From the NCBI GenBank assembly GCA_017466525.1, contig JAFTTY010000010.1, positions 1-57,897 of the forward strand: a stretch of 57,897 nt of DNA, in the 5' to 3' direction. The notes beneath the pieces are model-generated. The model saw only the letters and a program-made list of their open reading frames with translations. It had not been told where the DNA came from and did not search any database. A program made the translations under genes and the position numbers. The DNA is from Alphaproteobacteria bacterium. Lineage in GTDB: Bacteria; Pseudomonadota; Alphaproteobacteria; Rs-D84. Shown here piece after piece: positions 25,074-33,091 of the stretch (the first letter of the stretch is position 1; the number at the start of each line of letters is the position of its first letter).

Positions 25074-26315
25074 TTATTTCGCAAATGAATAGTCCATTTC
25101 CAGATGATTTGGATTATATGTTCCATTCATAATCGCCAGTGTATCTTCTACGATAACCAGTTCTTCGTTTGTTGCAATCATCAAGATTTTAACACGACTG
25201 TCATCTGTACTGATAACTGCCTGGTCGACACCTTTGCGTGCCAATGCCTGGGCATTCTTTTCCAAATCTAATTTGATACCCAGTTCTTCTAATCCTTCAC
25301 AGAATTTTGCACGCAGATAGTCGTCGTTTTCACCAACGCCTGCGGTAAATACCAACGCGTCAACATGCCCCAGTTCCGCCATAAACGCACCGATGTATTT
25401 TTTTACATTGTGTGCTTCCATATCAATAGCCAAACGGCACAGGTCGTTTGTGTCCTTGTTGCCTTCTACATCGCGACGGTCGGCAAAGCATTCTGTAATA
25501 CCCATCAGACCAGAATCCTTGTTCAGATGCTTTTGCATTTGATCTGCTGTGATACCCAATCTGTTCATAACATACAATACAACACCTGGGTCCAAGTCAC
25601 CTGGACGCGTACCCATTGTCAAACCAGACAACGGTGTCATACCCAATGAAGTATCAACAGATTTACCATTGCGAATTGCGGTTGCAGACGCGCCCGAACC
25701 GATATGCAACGTAATCAGATTGCATTGATCGGCTGGTTTGCCCAACATTTTTGCTGCAACTTTTGATACATATAAATGGCTGGTCCCGTGGAAACCATAG
25801 CGACGCACGCCCAATTCTGTGTACCACGCACGTGGCACGGCATAGCGATACGCATAGTCTGGCATTGTCTGATGGAATGCGGTATCAAATACTGCAACCT
25901 GTTTTGCATTTGGCAATAATTGCTGTGCTGCGACAATACCAACCAACGCGGCTGGGTTATGCAGTGGTGCAATCGCAGATAATTCTTCGATTGTCTTGAT
26001 AACTTCGTCATTGATTTCAACAGATGACGCAAATTTTTCACCACCCAGAACAACGCGATGACCAACGCCCTTGATTTCATTCATGTCAACAGACGCTTCG
26101 CGCAACATGAACATAACGACATTTAGTGCTTCGTTATGATTTTGCATACTGCATTCTTTCTTTTGTTTTGTTCCGTCTGGATACTTTTGTGTGACAAAAG
26201 AATCCGGCAGACCGATTTTTTCAACGTTTCCACCAACGATGGCTGTTTTTGTATCTGCGTCAAACACCTGGTATTTCAGGGACGAAGAACCACAATTTAA
26301 TGCAAGTATGTACAT
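25074..26315 (-). CDS. ackA: acetate kinase (copy 1)
   Basis: Acetate + ATP to acetyl phosphate + ADP, run in reverse to make ATP in fermentation; cytoplasmic. 413 residues, slightly longer than the usual 400. The ASKHA motifs are present: N-terminal LNCGSSSLKY, GVGHRVVLGG (substrate Arg), catalytic Asp in VFDTAFHQTMP, GFHGTSH, HIGSGASATAI and the late FTAGVGEND. An AAGGA ribosome site precedes the ATG. No phosphotransacetylase gene (pta) is adjacent. A close paralogue lies at 55466-56722. Confidence 0.96.
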   Translation of the reverse strand: MYILALNCGSSSLKYQVFDADTKTAIVGGNVEKIGLPDSFVTQKYPDGTKQKKECSMQNHNEALNVVMFMLREASVDMNEIKGVGHRVVLGGEKFASSVEINDEVIKTIEELSAIAPLHNPAALVGIVAAQQLLPNAKQVAVFDTAFHQTMPDYAYRYAVPRAWYTELGVRRYGFHGTSHLYVSKVAAKMLGKPADQCNLITLHIGSGASATAIRNGKSVDTSLGMTPLSGLTMGTRPGDLDPGVVLYVMNRLGITADQMQKHLNKDSGLMGITECFADRRDVEGNKDTNDLCRLAIDMEAHNVKKYIGAFMAELGHVDALVFTAGVGENDDYLRAKFCEGLEELGIKLDLEKNAQALARKGVDQAVISTDDSRVKILMIATNEELVIVEDTLAIMNGTYNPNHLEMDYSFAK

Positions 26316-26345
26316 GTGAAATCCTTTTTTTATTCTTCGGGCATC

Positions 26346-26374
26346 AGCATAGCAATGTTTTTTTCAGAATTCAA
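26346..26374 (-). promoter_or_regulatory. ackA copy 1 promoter
   Basis: Minus strand TTGAAT (26369-26374), 17-base spacer, TATGCT (26346-26351). Confidence 0.5.
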
Positions 26375-26943
26375 TAGTAAACTCGGAATAAAATGCACCA
26401 ATTTTCATCTGTGATTTCCGTTTGAACGCCCGTGTCATGATGGCGAACCCAGTACTTTTGACAACCGGTCAGCAGGAACAAATTCATTCCATTTTGGTTT
26501 TGTTCACAGTTTGGAATCGGATTTGCATGATTCCCCACACCAAATGCCCATACTTCGTCACCGACGGCATATCCTGCCTCTGCATTTTGACAGACCAGGG
26601 CGCACTGCACAAATTTTGGCTTTTCTGTGTCCCCCAGAATATAATTCAGTCCTGCAACCCTGCTGTTAATCTGTATTGGTGTTGTTTCGTGTACTGTAAA
26701 TGGGGCAGGCGCGTGTTGTGCCACGATATTTGCCCAGAATTCATCAGATACATTTTCTATATCGAAATTACCGGTGTTGGTTGCCGCATCATTCGCGCGT
26801 GCAAGTGTGAATCCACCCAGCGTTTCACCATCATGCACACGCAATGTTTTTGCGTCTGTATCCATTGTGATTTCGCCGGGCATACCGGTAAAGTTATCAT
26901 TTTGTGCGGCCGAACCGCGTCTAATTTGTAAAACACGTGTCAT
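26371..26943 (-). CDS. phage tail-fibre-like protein with Mtd N-terminal-type domain (copy 1)
   Basis: A 190-residue protein. The first 50 residues (LQIRRGSAAQNDNFTGMPGE, then TLRVHDGETLGG) match the beta-prism head that opens the Bordetella phage major tropism determinant and many phage tail fibres. The rest is a strand-rich domain with five Cys and several Trp, unlike the second copy at 35419-35997, which shares only the N-terminal part. There is no signal peptide and no neighbouring phage structural gene. An AAGGA-type ribosome site precedes the ATG. It probably works as a trimeric receptor-binding or surface-exposed module; how it would leave the cell is unclear. Confidence 0.75.
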   Translation of the reverse strand: MTRVLQIRRGSAAQNDNFTGMPGEITMDTDAKTLRVHDGETLGGFTLARANDAATNTGNFDIENVSDEFWANIVAQHAPAPFTVHETTPIQINSRVAGLNYILGDTEKPKFVQCALVCQNAEAGYAVGDEVWAFGVGNHANPIPNCEQNQNGMNLFLLTGCQKYWVRHHDTGVQTEITDENWCILFRVYY

Positions 26944-27343
26944 ATAATTTTCCTTTTTTTGTTAATGTTAAAAATTGTGATTTTAAAAAGTTCTTAAAAA
27001 ATTAAGCATCAACCAAAACAACTTTTTTTATTTTATAGCCCCACTCCTGCCTGCGCAGGGGTGACAAAATGCGCAAAGCGTGCACAAAAAAACAAACGCC
27101 GTTGTTCCCAACGACGCATGTTTTTATTATACCACAAATCCCCCAAAAAATCAAGGTTATTATATTATCGTCCAATGCTGTGACTTGCATAATAGTCTTC
27201 AAACCGTTGGTGTATTTTCTTCTTGCCTGTTGTTGGATCCACCTCGTCCGCATCTTTTTGAACATCTTTATGTAATCTGAATATGTTGTAATCCTTGGTG
27301 TTGGCGGACGAATTAAAGCATAAATTAAGGATAAAATCAGGCG
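26944..27343. other. 400-base region without a convincing gene
   Basis: AT-rich intergenic DNA upstream of the Mtd-N-like gene. A minus-strand frame of 87 codons (27002-27265) is open but lacks a ribosome site and known motifs; I leave it uncalled. At 27041-27062 there is a GC-rich imperfect palindrome (CCTGC CTGC GCAGG core) that stands out from the AT background and looks like a dispersed palindromic element. A second short hairpin, GTTG / CAAC, lies near 27102. Confidence 0.4.
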
Positions 27344-28063
27344 TTAGCGGATGATTTGTACCTTTTGGTTTATTAAAGACATTCTTATTTGTTGTTTTTG
27401 TCTTGAAACCTCGATTTGAACACCATTACCAGCTATTTCAATAATTGACCCCGAAGTATTAATTTGTAAATTTTCTATTAATAGATGGTAGCCCCTTGTG
27501 GGGTATAACAATTGAGACTGCTTTTGTATTTCTGTTTGCCATTTTTTCTCGATGTTTTTGTATGATTCTGACGAAAGATTTTCGTGATGGCGTTCTTTAG
27601 AATAAATAGTTTCTGTCATATTGTCTTCAGAATAACGAGATAACGAGCGTACCTGCATTTCCAATGCCTGCAACTGATCGTGAATATGTTTGTATTGTGC
27701 CATATGTTTTTTCAACTCGCGCTCTCGCGAAGAAAAACCAATAATCCAAGAGAGTTTGTCATATTCATCGTCCTTAAGACGCTCGTATTTGCTAAACACA
27801 TCACTATGCAAAGAGTAAAATTTATTACGATTCTTTTGAGCATCTATATACGATTGTTTAAGTGCGGGAATAGACTCTCTAAATTTTTTCCGTTTTTCAT
27901 TTATCGCTGCTGATTCTCTAGCTCGTTCCTGTTGTTTTATTTTATTGATATGGTCTTGTCTAACTAATGCACCCAAAAAAGTATCGTATTCTTTTTTTGT
28001 AATTTCTTTAAAAGTGAAATCTTTCAAACTCCCCAGGGCGTATGGAATAAAAATTGTACTCAT
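27344..28063 (-). CDS. coiled-coil protein of unknown function
   Basis: A 239-residue protein from ATG 28063 (AAGGA ribosome site eight bases upstream). Charged and helical between residues about 20 and 190, with coiled-coil character. The last 45 residues look strand-rich (YHLLIENLQINTSGSIIEIA). No signal peptide or membrane helix. It follows the 806-residue coiled-coil gene by 66 bases on the same strand, so the two may be one transcript and their products partners. Family not recognised. Confidence 0.65.
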   Translation of the reverse strand: MSTIFIPYALGSLKDFTFKEITKKEYDTFLGALVRQDHINKIKQQERARESAAINEKRKKFRESIPALKQSYIDAQKNRNKFYSLHSDVFSKYERLKDDEYDKLSWIIGFSSRERELKKHMAQYKHIHDQLQALEMQVRSLSRYSEDNMTETIYSKERHHENLSSESYKNIEKKWQTEIQKQSQLLYPTRGYHLLIENLQINTSGSIIEIAGNGVQIEVSRQKQQIRMSLINQKVQIIR

Positions 28064-28129
28064 ACAAAATCCTTTTTTAGGATTGTGGCACATGTAATAC
28101 ATTTGTCAATTATAAATTAACCCAAAAAA

Positions 28130-30550
28130 TCAAGCTGTATATGAATAATTGCTTAAATAATCATTTATATACTGCTGTTTTTTTGCGTCGAATTTCCCTT
28201 GTGCACCTTTTGCGCTCAGACCGCGTCCGCCCCAGTTATACATCTTTCCTGTACGTGTGTTGCGCCCCGTTTCCAGCATGTCCCAGTACGCCATCAATTC
28301 TTTATATTGGTCTTTGTGGTTGTTGTCCCAATCACGTATTTCTTCATCGCGTTTACTAATTTGTTCGCTTAGTTCTTCGATACTGTTTTTCGCGCTTTCG
28401 TATTTTTTTACACGCGATTTCATGTCATCAAGGCTATCTTGTTCTTGCTGCAAGTCGTTTTCCCGTCGTTCCATGTCGGTAACTGCCTGCTGTTGATTTG
28501 CCCAGTTTGGATTATTTGTAATATTATTAAGATTATTTCGCGACTGTCGCAGTTCTTGCGCAATTTCTGTTCTTCGATTTTGCATTTCTATTTTCTGTTG
28601 CAACAATGCATTTGTACGAAATTGTTTTTCCGCATCCGTCATTTGTGTGTCGATTTGAATTTGGTTTATTTTATCATTCAACTTTTTGATATCTCTTCTT
28701 AACTTTGCGCCTTCCTGTCGTAATTGAGGTATCGCAGCATTTAAATTATTATAGGTATCAACGTTTGTCTTTGCGTCCTTATAAGACTGCTGTTCTTTAT
28801 CATTATTTATTTGATTTTTTATGCCGGTTAAACGTTGTTCGTCATTATCCAGATCGGCTTTTTTTTGTCCCAGATTACTATCTGTTATACGCTGTTGTTG
28901 TGTCAGACCGTTGTTGGCATCTCGCAAATCCTGTGTTTTTTGTTGAATTTCCTGATTTGCCATTGCGTCTTTGTGTCGGCGCTCTGCCTCTGCATCTTGT
29001 TTTTCTGTCGCGTTTTTATTTGCCCAATTGTCACTTGCTTTCTTCAGATTCTTGTCGCGTTCGCCCTTAAATTTACTGCCCGACAGGTTGTATGCATTTA
29101 CGGCCATTGTTATACCATAACCCAATCCTGTAATTGCATATTTGATACCTTTGTCCAGTGCTTTTGTCACAAATGCCATGCCCTCGTTTTTATTCCATGA
29201 CAAATCTTTATCTGAAAATATACTCACATCAACTTTTTTCAGTGCGTCCATGGTTTTACTGGTCGTGTATCCATACTTGATAACGGACATAACCTCCATC
29301 GCAGATTTGGCTTCTTCGACTTTGCCGTCGCGTACCGCCGTCATAATCATTTCTTGGATAATTGCGCGCATTTGGCGCCCGTTTTGCAGTGCGCCCGCAA
29401 ACGCCTTGGGCATTGTTGCCTGCAGTTCTGTCAGTGTTTTAATTGTCCAATCAAAATGTTCTGTTGCTTTTGGTGATTTATACAGTAATCCTTTTTTGAT
29501 TGTGTCTGCATTTTTTAATACGCCATCCAGACCGTCGGTTGGTTTGACTTTTGCTTTGTGTAATGCCTCAACAATACTTTTTGCCTGTGGTGAAAAATAC
29601 ATACGGTCACCACTAAACTTGATGTACTTTGCAAATGTATCTTCGTATGTGTCTCCAACAAATTTTGAGACTTGCTGCCATGGATTCAGTTCATCGTCAC
29701 GTTTTGGCGGAACGTAGTCTTTACTTTCTTTGTTATCGTAATCGACATTGTTTTTTGCCTTTTCGTATGCGTTTTTAACCTTATCCGATGGGAATGCCTC
29801 GCGTATATCTTTGGTGCGATATATCTTGCGCAAAATTATATCAAATTCAGTCTTGAATGCATCCAATCTGTTTGGATCAATGGTTGTGTCTTCAAACCCA
29901 GTGCCAATTTTATCAACAGCAGGCGGTGTTAATCCTTGCAACGTATCGCCCGGATAACTTAAATATTCTGCAAGCGTTGTCAGTGTTTTACGAAATTTTG
30001 TGTCAGTATTGTATTTTTTGTCCTTGATTCCGTCTTGTAAATCCTTAAATGTAAAGTCTGTATCATTTACAAGCCCCCAATCGCGTCGCAACACTGCCTT
30101 CATCTGTGACGCATTATCTTTCAGGAACTGCCCCAATGCCTCTATCTGTTGTTCGGCTTCTTGATTTGCTTTAGCAGGTTCAAATAATTTCCCCACACCA
30201 AAATATTCATCCAAGAAATCGATAACTTTACTCTTATTTACAGAGAAGTCTACACTATTAGAGAAATTCTTCTTGTTGGCCGCCATTTCACGAAAGGCGC
30301 GTTGAAATTCTAAAAATAGCTTTTTTAACTCATCTTCCGCCAACATACTTGCATCAGGAATGTCATTTTGCACCAATTGCCCATTGTTGTCGTGCATCAG
30401 CTGCTTCTTCCAGTCCTTCATATGGCCACGGAAATCATCGTTTTTAGCATAGGCATCAAATTGTGCGCGTTGTGCAGGTGGCATATTGTTGAAATGCATT
30501 TGCATAAAATATTGCAATAAAAAATCATTCATATTTAATTTATCTGCCAT
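28130..30550 (-). CDS. large coiled-coil protein of unknown function (806 residues)
   Basis: Starts at ATG 30550 after an AAAGGT ribosome site. The N-terminal 60% is mixed alpha-helical and contains no motif that I know. A glycine-rich hydrophobic segment (GIKYAITGLGYGITMAVNAY, residues about 470-490) could be membrane-active. From about 510 to 770 it is a long, very charged coiled coil with many Q, N, D and K residues. It ends with a Gly/Tyr-rich tail. No signal peptide. The pattern (globular head, single hydrophobic patch, long coil) recalls secreted effectors, phage tape-measure proteins or structural scaffolds, but none can be argued from sequence alone. It sits in the accessory stretch with phage-like genes. 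Confidence 0.65.
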   Translation of the reverse strand: MADKLNMNDFLLQYFMQMHFNNMPPAQRAQFDAYAKNDDFRGHMKDWKKQLMHDNNGQLVQNDIPDASMLAEDELKKLFLEFQRAFREMAANKKNFSNSVDFSVNKSKVIDFLDEYFGVGKLFEPAKANQEAEQQIEALGQFLKDNASQMKAVLRRDWGLVNDTDFTFKDLQDGIKDKKYNTDTKFRKTLTTLAEYLSYPGDTLQGLTPPAVDKIGTGFEDTTIDPNRLDAFKTEFDIILRKIYRTKDIREAFPSDKVKNAYEKAKNNVDYDNKESKDYVPPKRDDELNPWQQVSKFVGDTYEDTFAKYIKFSGDRMYFSPQAKSIVEALHKAKVKPTDGLDGVLKNADTIKKGLLYKSPKATEHFDWTIKTLTELQATMPKAFAGALQNGRQMRAIIQEMIMTAVRDGKVEEAKSAMEVMSVIKYGYTTSKTMDALKKVDVSIFSDKDLSWNKNEGMAFVTKALDKGIKYAITGLGYGITMAVNAYNLSGSKFKGERDKNLKKASDNWANKNATEKQDAEAERRHKDAMANQEIQQKTQDLRDANNGLTQQQRITDSNLGQKKADLDNDEQRLTGIKNQINNDKEQQSYKDAKTNVDTYNNLNAAIPQLRQEGAKLRRDIKKLNDKINQIQIDTQMTDAEKQFRTNALLQQKIEMQNRRTEIAQELRQSRNNLNNITNNPNWANQQQAVTDMERRENDLQQEQDSLDDMKSRVKKYESAKNSIEELSEQISKRDEEIRDWDNNHKDQYKELMAYWDMLETGRNTRTGKMYNWGGRGLSAKGAQGKFDAKKQQYINDYLSNYSYTA

Positions 30551-30666
30551 CTTTGCGCACCTTTGTTTTTCTTATCAATTAATTATAGTGCATTTTTGAC
30601 AAAAATTCAATATTTACTGTACTTTTTTTGTCGGCACGGTGTATACTGATTGCAAAAGGAAGAAAA

Positions 30667-31842
30667 TTGACGCGTTTATTATTCTCTCTATACGGTTTTT
30701 CGTTTTTTAATAAGTTCTTGTTGTTGACGCCTGTCTATGCGATTTTTATGCAACAAAACGGCGTCAGCGACATTCAACTGTCGACAATGTTTATTATTTC
30801 GGCGACCGCGACCGTGTTGGGACAACTGCCAATTACGTTTATTACAAATCGCATTGGCCAGCGTTGGGCAATGGTATTTGGTCAGTCTTTAAAGATGTGG
30901 GCTGTTTTGCTGTGGTTATTTTGGCCGACATATGCCGGATTTGCAATTGGTATGGTCTTGTGGGGATTGCAGGCCGGATTTCGCAGTGTTGCATTCGAAG
31001 GTCTGATGTATGACAGTATCCGCGCCCGTGGCCGTGCCCGTGATTATTCGCGTATTTTGGGACGCAAGTATACATATGAATCAATTGGTGTCGCGCTGTC
31101 GGCGTGCGGTTCGCTGTTGATGTTCTTGGGCTATGAATGGGTGACGTGGGCATCTGTGGTCGCGATATTGGTGTCTATGTTGTGTCTGATAATGGTGCCG
31201 CGCCTGCCAAGCGGTGCTGCAAAACCTGTTGCCGCCCCAGAATTCCGCCAGGTTTTTCGTACAGGTATAAAAGTGTGCCTGAAAACGCCGTGCCTGATGT
31301 CGATAATGTTGCTGACATTATTGGTGGTAAATATTCCTTTCTTAGACGATTTTTTAAGCCCGATTGGCCTGCAGCTTGGCTTGTCAACGGAATATGTTGG
31401 TGCGATATCGTTCTTTTTGTTGGGGTGCGCCACCGTGGGCCAGCGTTTTGCCTATCGCTTTAACAAATTACCAGATTGGGTTTTGTACATGTTGATTGGC
31501 TGCGTCGGCATTGGTTATTTGGCATTTGCTGCGATTTACACAATTGGCGCATTGTGGATTCTGGGGTTGGCGTACATGCTGTTTTATGGCTTGTTTAATT
31601 TATTCTATGCCCAGTTTCAGCATTTAATCCCAACACGTCATCGCTCTGTTATCTTGTCGCTTTACACAACGTTGACTTATCTGGTTTATATTGCGGTGTG
31701 TGGCATTATTGGTCTGGGCGCACAATTGGGCAGTTGGCGTTACAGTATCGCAATTTTAGGTGTCTTGATGTTGATGTTGTGTGCATGGTCGGTGGTTTAT
31801 GTGCGCCGTCGTTGCGAACTGGATGCTGGTGTCAGGTCTTAG
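30667..31842 (+). CDS. MFS transporter
   Basis: Major facilitator with about twelve membrane helices, 391 residues from TTG 30667. That start follows AAGGAAG closely; an upstream TTG at 30628 would lie ahead of a -10-like TATACT (30642-30647). The loop between helices 2 and 3 (TNRIGQRWAMVFGQ) matches the MFS G-x-x-x-D-R-x-G-R-R signature in weakened form. Substrate unknown; the N-terminal half (helix 1 SLYGFSFFNKFLLLTPVYAIFM) resembles small drug-efflux or metabolite exporters. Inner membrane. Confidence 0.82.
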   Translation: MTRLLFSLYGFSFFNKFLLLTPVYAIFMQQNGVSDIQLSTMFIISATATVLGQLPITFITNRIGQRWAMVFGQSLKMWAVLLWLFWPTYAGFAIGMVLWGLQAGFRSVAFEGLMYDSIRARGRARDYSRILGRKYTYESIGVALSACGSLLMFLGYEWVTWASVVAILVSMLCLIMVPRLPSGAAKPVAAPEFRQVFRTGIKVCLKTPCLMSIMLLTLLVVNIPFLDDFLSPIGLQLGLSTEYVGAISFFLLGCATVGQRFAYRFNKLPDWVLYMLIGCVGIGYLAFAAIYTIGALWILGLAYMLFYGLFNLFYAQFQHLIPTRHRSVILSLYTTLTYLVYIAVCGIIGLGAQLGSWRYSIAILGVLMLMLCAWSVVYVRRRCELDAGVRS

Positions 31843-31890
31843 GCGAACGTTCCTATACATATTGCCACATGTTTTTTGTAAAATTTGTGC

Positions 31891-32571
31891 ATGAAGATAA
31901 GTTTTCGCACAATATTTTTAAAGTCTTTACCGTACCTGATGTCAATCGCCGGTGGCATTATATTGTATACAGGTGCAATTGATAACGCGCCAAATGATAA
32001 TCTGCGTGATTTGATAATCGACATTTCTGGATCTTTATTGTCGATACCGTTGGTGTTCTTGTTATATGATTATATGAATTCGCGTGTTAATCGCCAGATG
32101 AAAAAGACCATTGCAAACAGTGTTTCAGACAAATTGAATACATTAATGTTGGGGCTGGTGTTTATGTTGCGTGAATCCATGGGGGTGCGCAGCAAACTAA
32201 CCACAGAAAACTTGAATCGAATGTTGATATGGCGGACCCCAGAAATTTCACGTCGCTTAAAAATCACCCCTGGGGTATTGGATAAATTAAATGCCTATCA
32301 TAATGATTTAGACACATTACTGTATCGCAACAGCCAAAGCAGTGTTTTGTCGCCGCAACAGATTCAGATATTGTCTGCCTTGGCGCGTGACATGACGCAT
32401 TTGATTAATGAAAATAAGTTCCATCATCGCAATCGTCACATGTCTGCAAAGTATATAGAAAACATAATGTCGCGCATGCTGGATTGGCTGGATTCAGACT
32501 CGGTCGCGATGCTAAATCTGCAACAGCATTTATCAGACGGCGCATTGGCTGGGAACGGTGGCAAAAAATAA
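31891..32571 (+). CDS. membrane protein of unknown function
   Basis: A 226-residue protein with two N-terminal hydrophobic helices (residues about 10-30 and 45-62) and a cytoplasmic, helical C-terminal part of about 160 residues. The ATG at 31891 has no ribosome site; a TAAAAT (31879-31884) ends six bases before it, so the message may be leaderless, though no good -35 is visible. No family recognised. It is followed by a strong hairpin and tRNA-Lys. Confidence 0.6.
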   Translation: MKISFRTIFLKSLPYLMSIAGGIILYTGAIDNAPNDNLRDLIIDISGSLLSIPLVFLLYDYMNSRVNRQMKKTIANSVSDKLNTLMLGLVFMLRESMGVRSKLTTENLNRMLIWRTPEISRRLKITPGVLDKLNAYHNDLDTLLYRNSQSSVLSPQQIQILSALARDMTHLINENKFHHRNRHMSAKYIENIMSRMLDWLDSDSVAMLNLQQHLSDGALAGNGGKK

Positions 32572-32632
32572 AAACGAATTTTTTATTATTTTTTCTTGCA
32601 TTTTAATTTGAAATATGTCAAAATTACGCCCG

Positions 32633-32676
32633 AACCGCGGAAACAGAATGTAAATTCTCGCTTTCCGGGTCCGGTT
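32633..32676 (+). other. long interrupted hairpin directly before tRNA-Lys
   Basis: Arms AACCG, GGAAA, AGAAT pair in order with ATTCT, TTTCC, CGGTT, ending two bases before the mature tRNA 5' end. It could be a terminator of the preceding gene or a structured precursor leader for RNase P processing. Confidence 0.4.
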
Positions 32677-32678
32677 TT

Positions 32679-32754
32679 GGGGACATAGCTCAGTTGGTAG
32701 AGCAAATGACTTTTAATCATTGGGTCCAGGGTTCGAGTCCCTGTGTCCCCACCA
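32679..32754 (+). tRNA. tRNA-Lys (UUU)
   Basis: Complete cloverleaf with acceptor GGGGACA / TGTCCCC, anticodon TTT in loop CTTTTAA, T-arm CAGGG TTCGAGT CCCTG and an encoded CCA at 32752-32754. Its 3' end is repeated 187 bases downstream. Confidence 0.95.
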
Positions 32755-32946
32755 GAAATAAGAAAACCGCCGCATGGCGGTTTTTTTATTTTTGTATGGG
32801 GCGCGGACGAGAACCCAAAAAGGGTTCGGAACGTCAGTTGGTGAAAACAAGCGTATGCGCCGTTTGAACCTTACGAAGTGAATGGGGCCCATCGCGCCAA
32901 CGTGGCGCAGATGGGGATTTACAGTCCCTGTGTCCCCACCAGAAAT
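32736..32946 (+). repeat. 24-base direct repeat of the tRNA-Lys 3' end (att-like)
   Basis: The last 19 bases of tRNA-Lys plus five bases beyond (32736-32759) recur perfectly at 32923-32946. The second copy lacks the rest of the tRNA. Each copy is followed by its own different intrinsic terminator. This is the layout left when an element integrates at a tRNA 3' end. The 163 bases between hold small hairpins (GAACCC AAAA GGGTTC; GCGCC AACGT GGCGC) but no gene. Confidence 0.7.
32764..32788 (+). terminator. tRNA-Lys terminator
   Basis: Stem AAACCGCC / GGCGGTTT, loop GCAT, followed by TTTT and further T. Confidence 0.85.
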
Positions 32947-32948
32947 TC

Positions 32949-32978
32949 AACGACCGCACGCCGGTCGTTTTGTTTTTT
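32949..32978 (+). terminator. terminator after the second tRNA-Lys 3' copy
   Basis: Stem AACGACCG / CGGTCGTT, loop CACGC, then TTGTTTTTT. Confidence 0.75.
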
Positions 32979-32979
32979 A

Positions 32980-33072
32980 TTGAAAAAATTCGTATTTTAT
33001 GATATAATACACGTATTCTGCGGACGACATTTGGTCGTCTTTTTTTATTGCCCGCCACGCGGGTGTTTTTTA
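32980..33072 (+). promoter_or_regulatory. lysozyme-gene promoter and leader with two terminator-like hairpins
   Basis: TTGAAA (32980-32985), 17-base spacer, perfect TATAAT (33003-33008). Between the predicted start and the ATG at 33092 are two hairpins, each followed by T: GACGAC / GTCGTC with seven T (33023-33046), and CCCGC / GCGGG with TGTTTTTT (33051-33071). An AAAGGAG ribosome site follows. Much of the transcript should stop before the gene unless something prevents it. Confidence 0.6.
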
Positions 33073-33091
33073 TTTAGCAAAAGGAGTTTTT

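Noticed and set aside
29142-29717. A 191-codon open frame on the plus strand
   Set aside because: Antisense to the 806-residue coiled-coil gene, which has the better start, ribosome site and composition.
32917-32946. A second tRNA-Lys gene at the repeated 3' end
   Set aside because: Only the acceptor 3' strand and half of the T-arm are present; D-arm and anticodon arm are missing.
32834-33058. A 74-codon minus-strand frame between tRNA-Lys and the lysozyme gene
   Set aside because: It runs across the duplicated tRNA end, a terminator and the lysozyme promoter; it is a chance frame.
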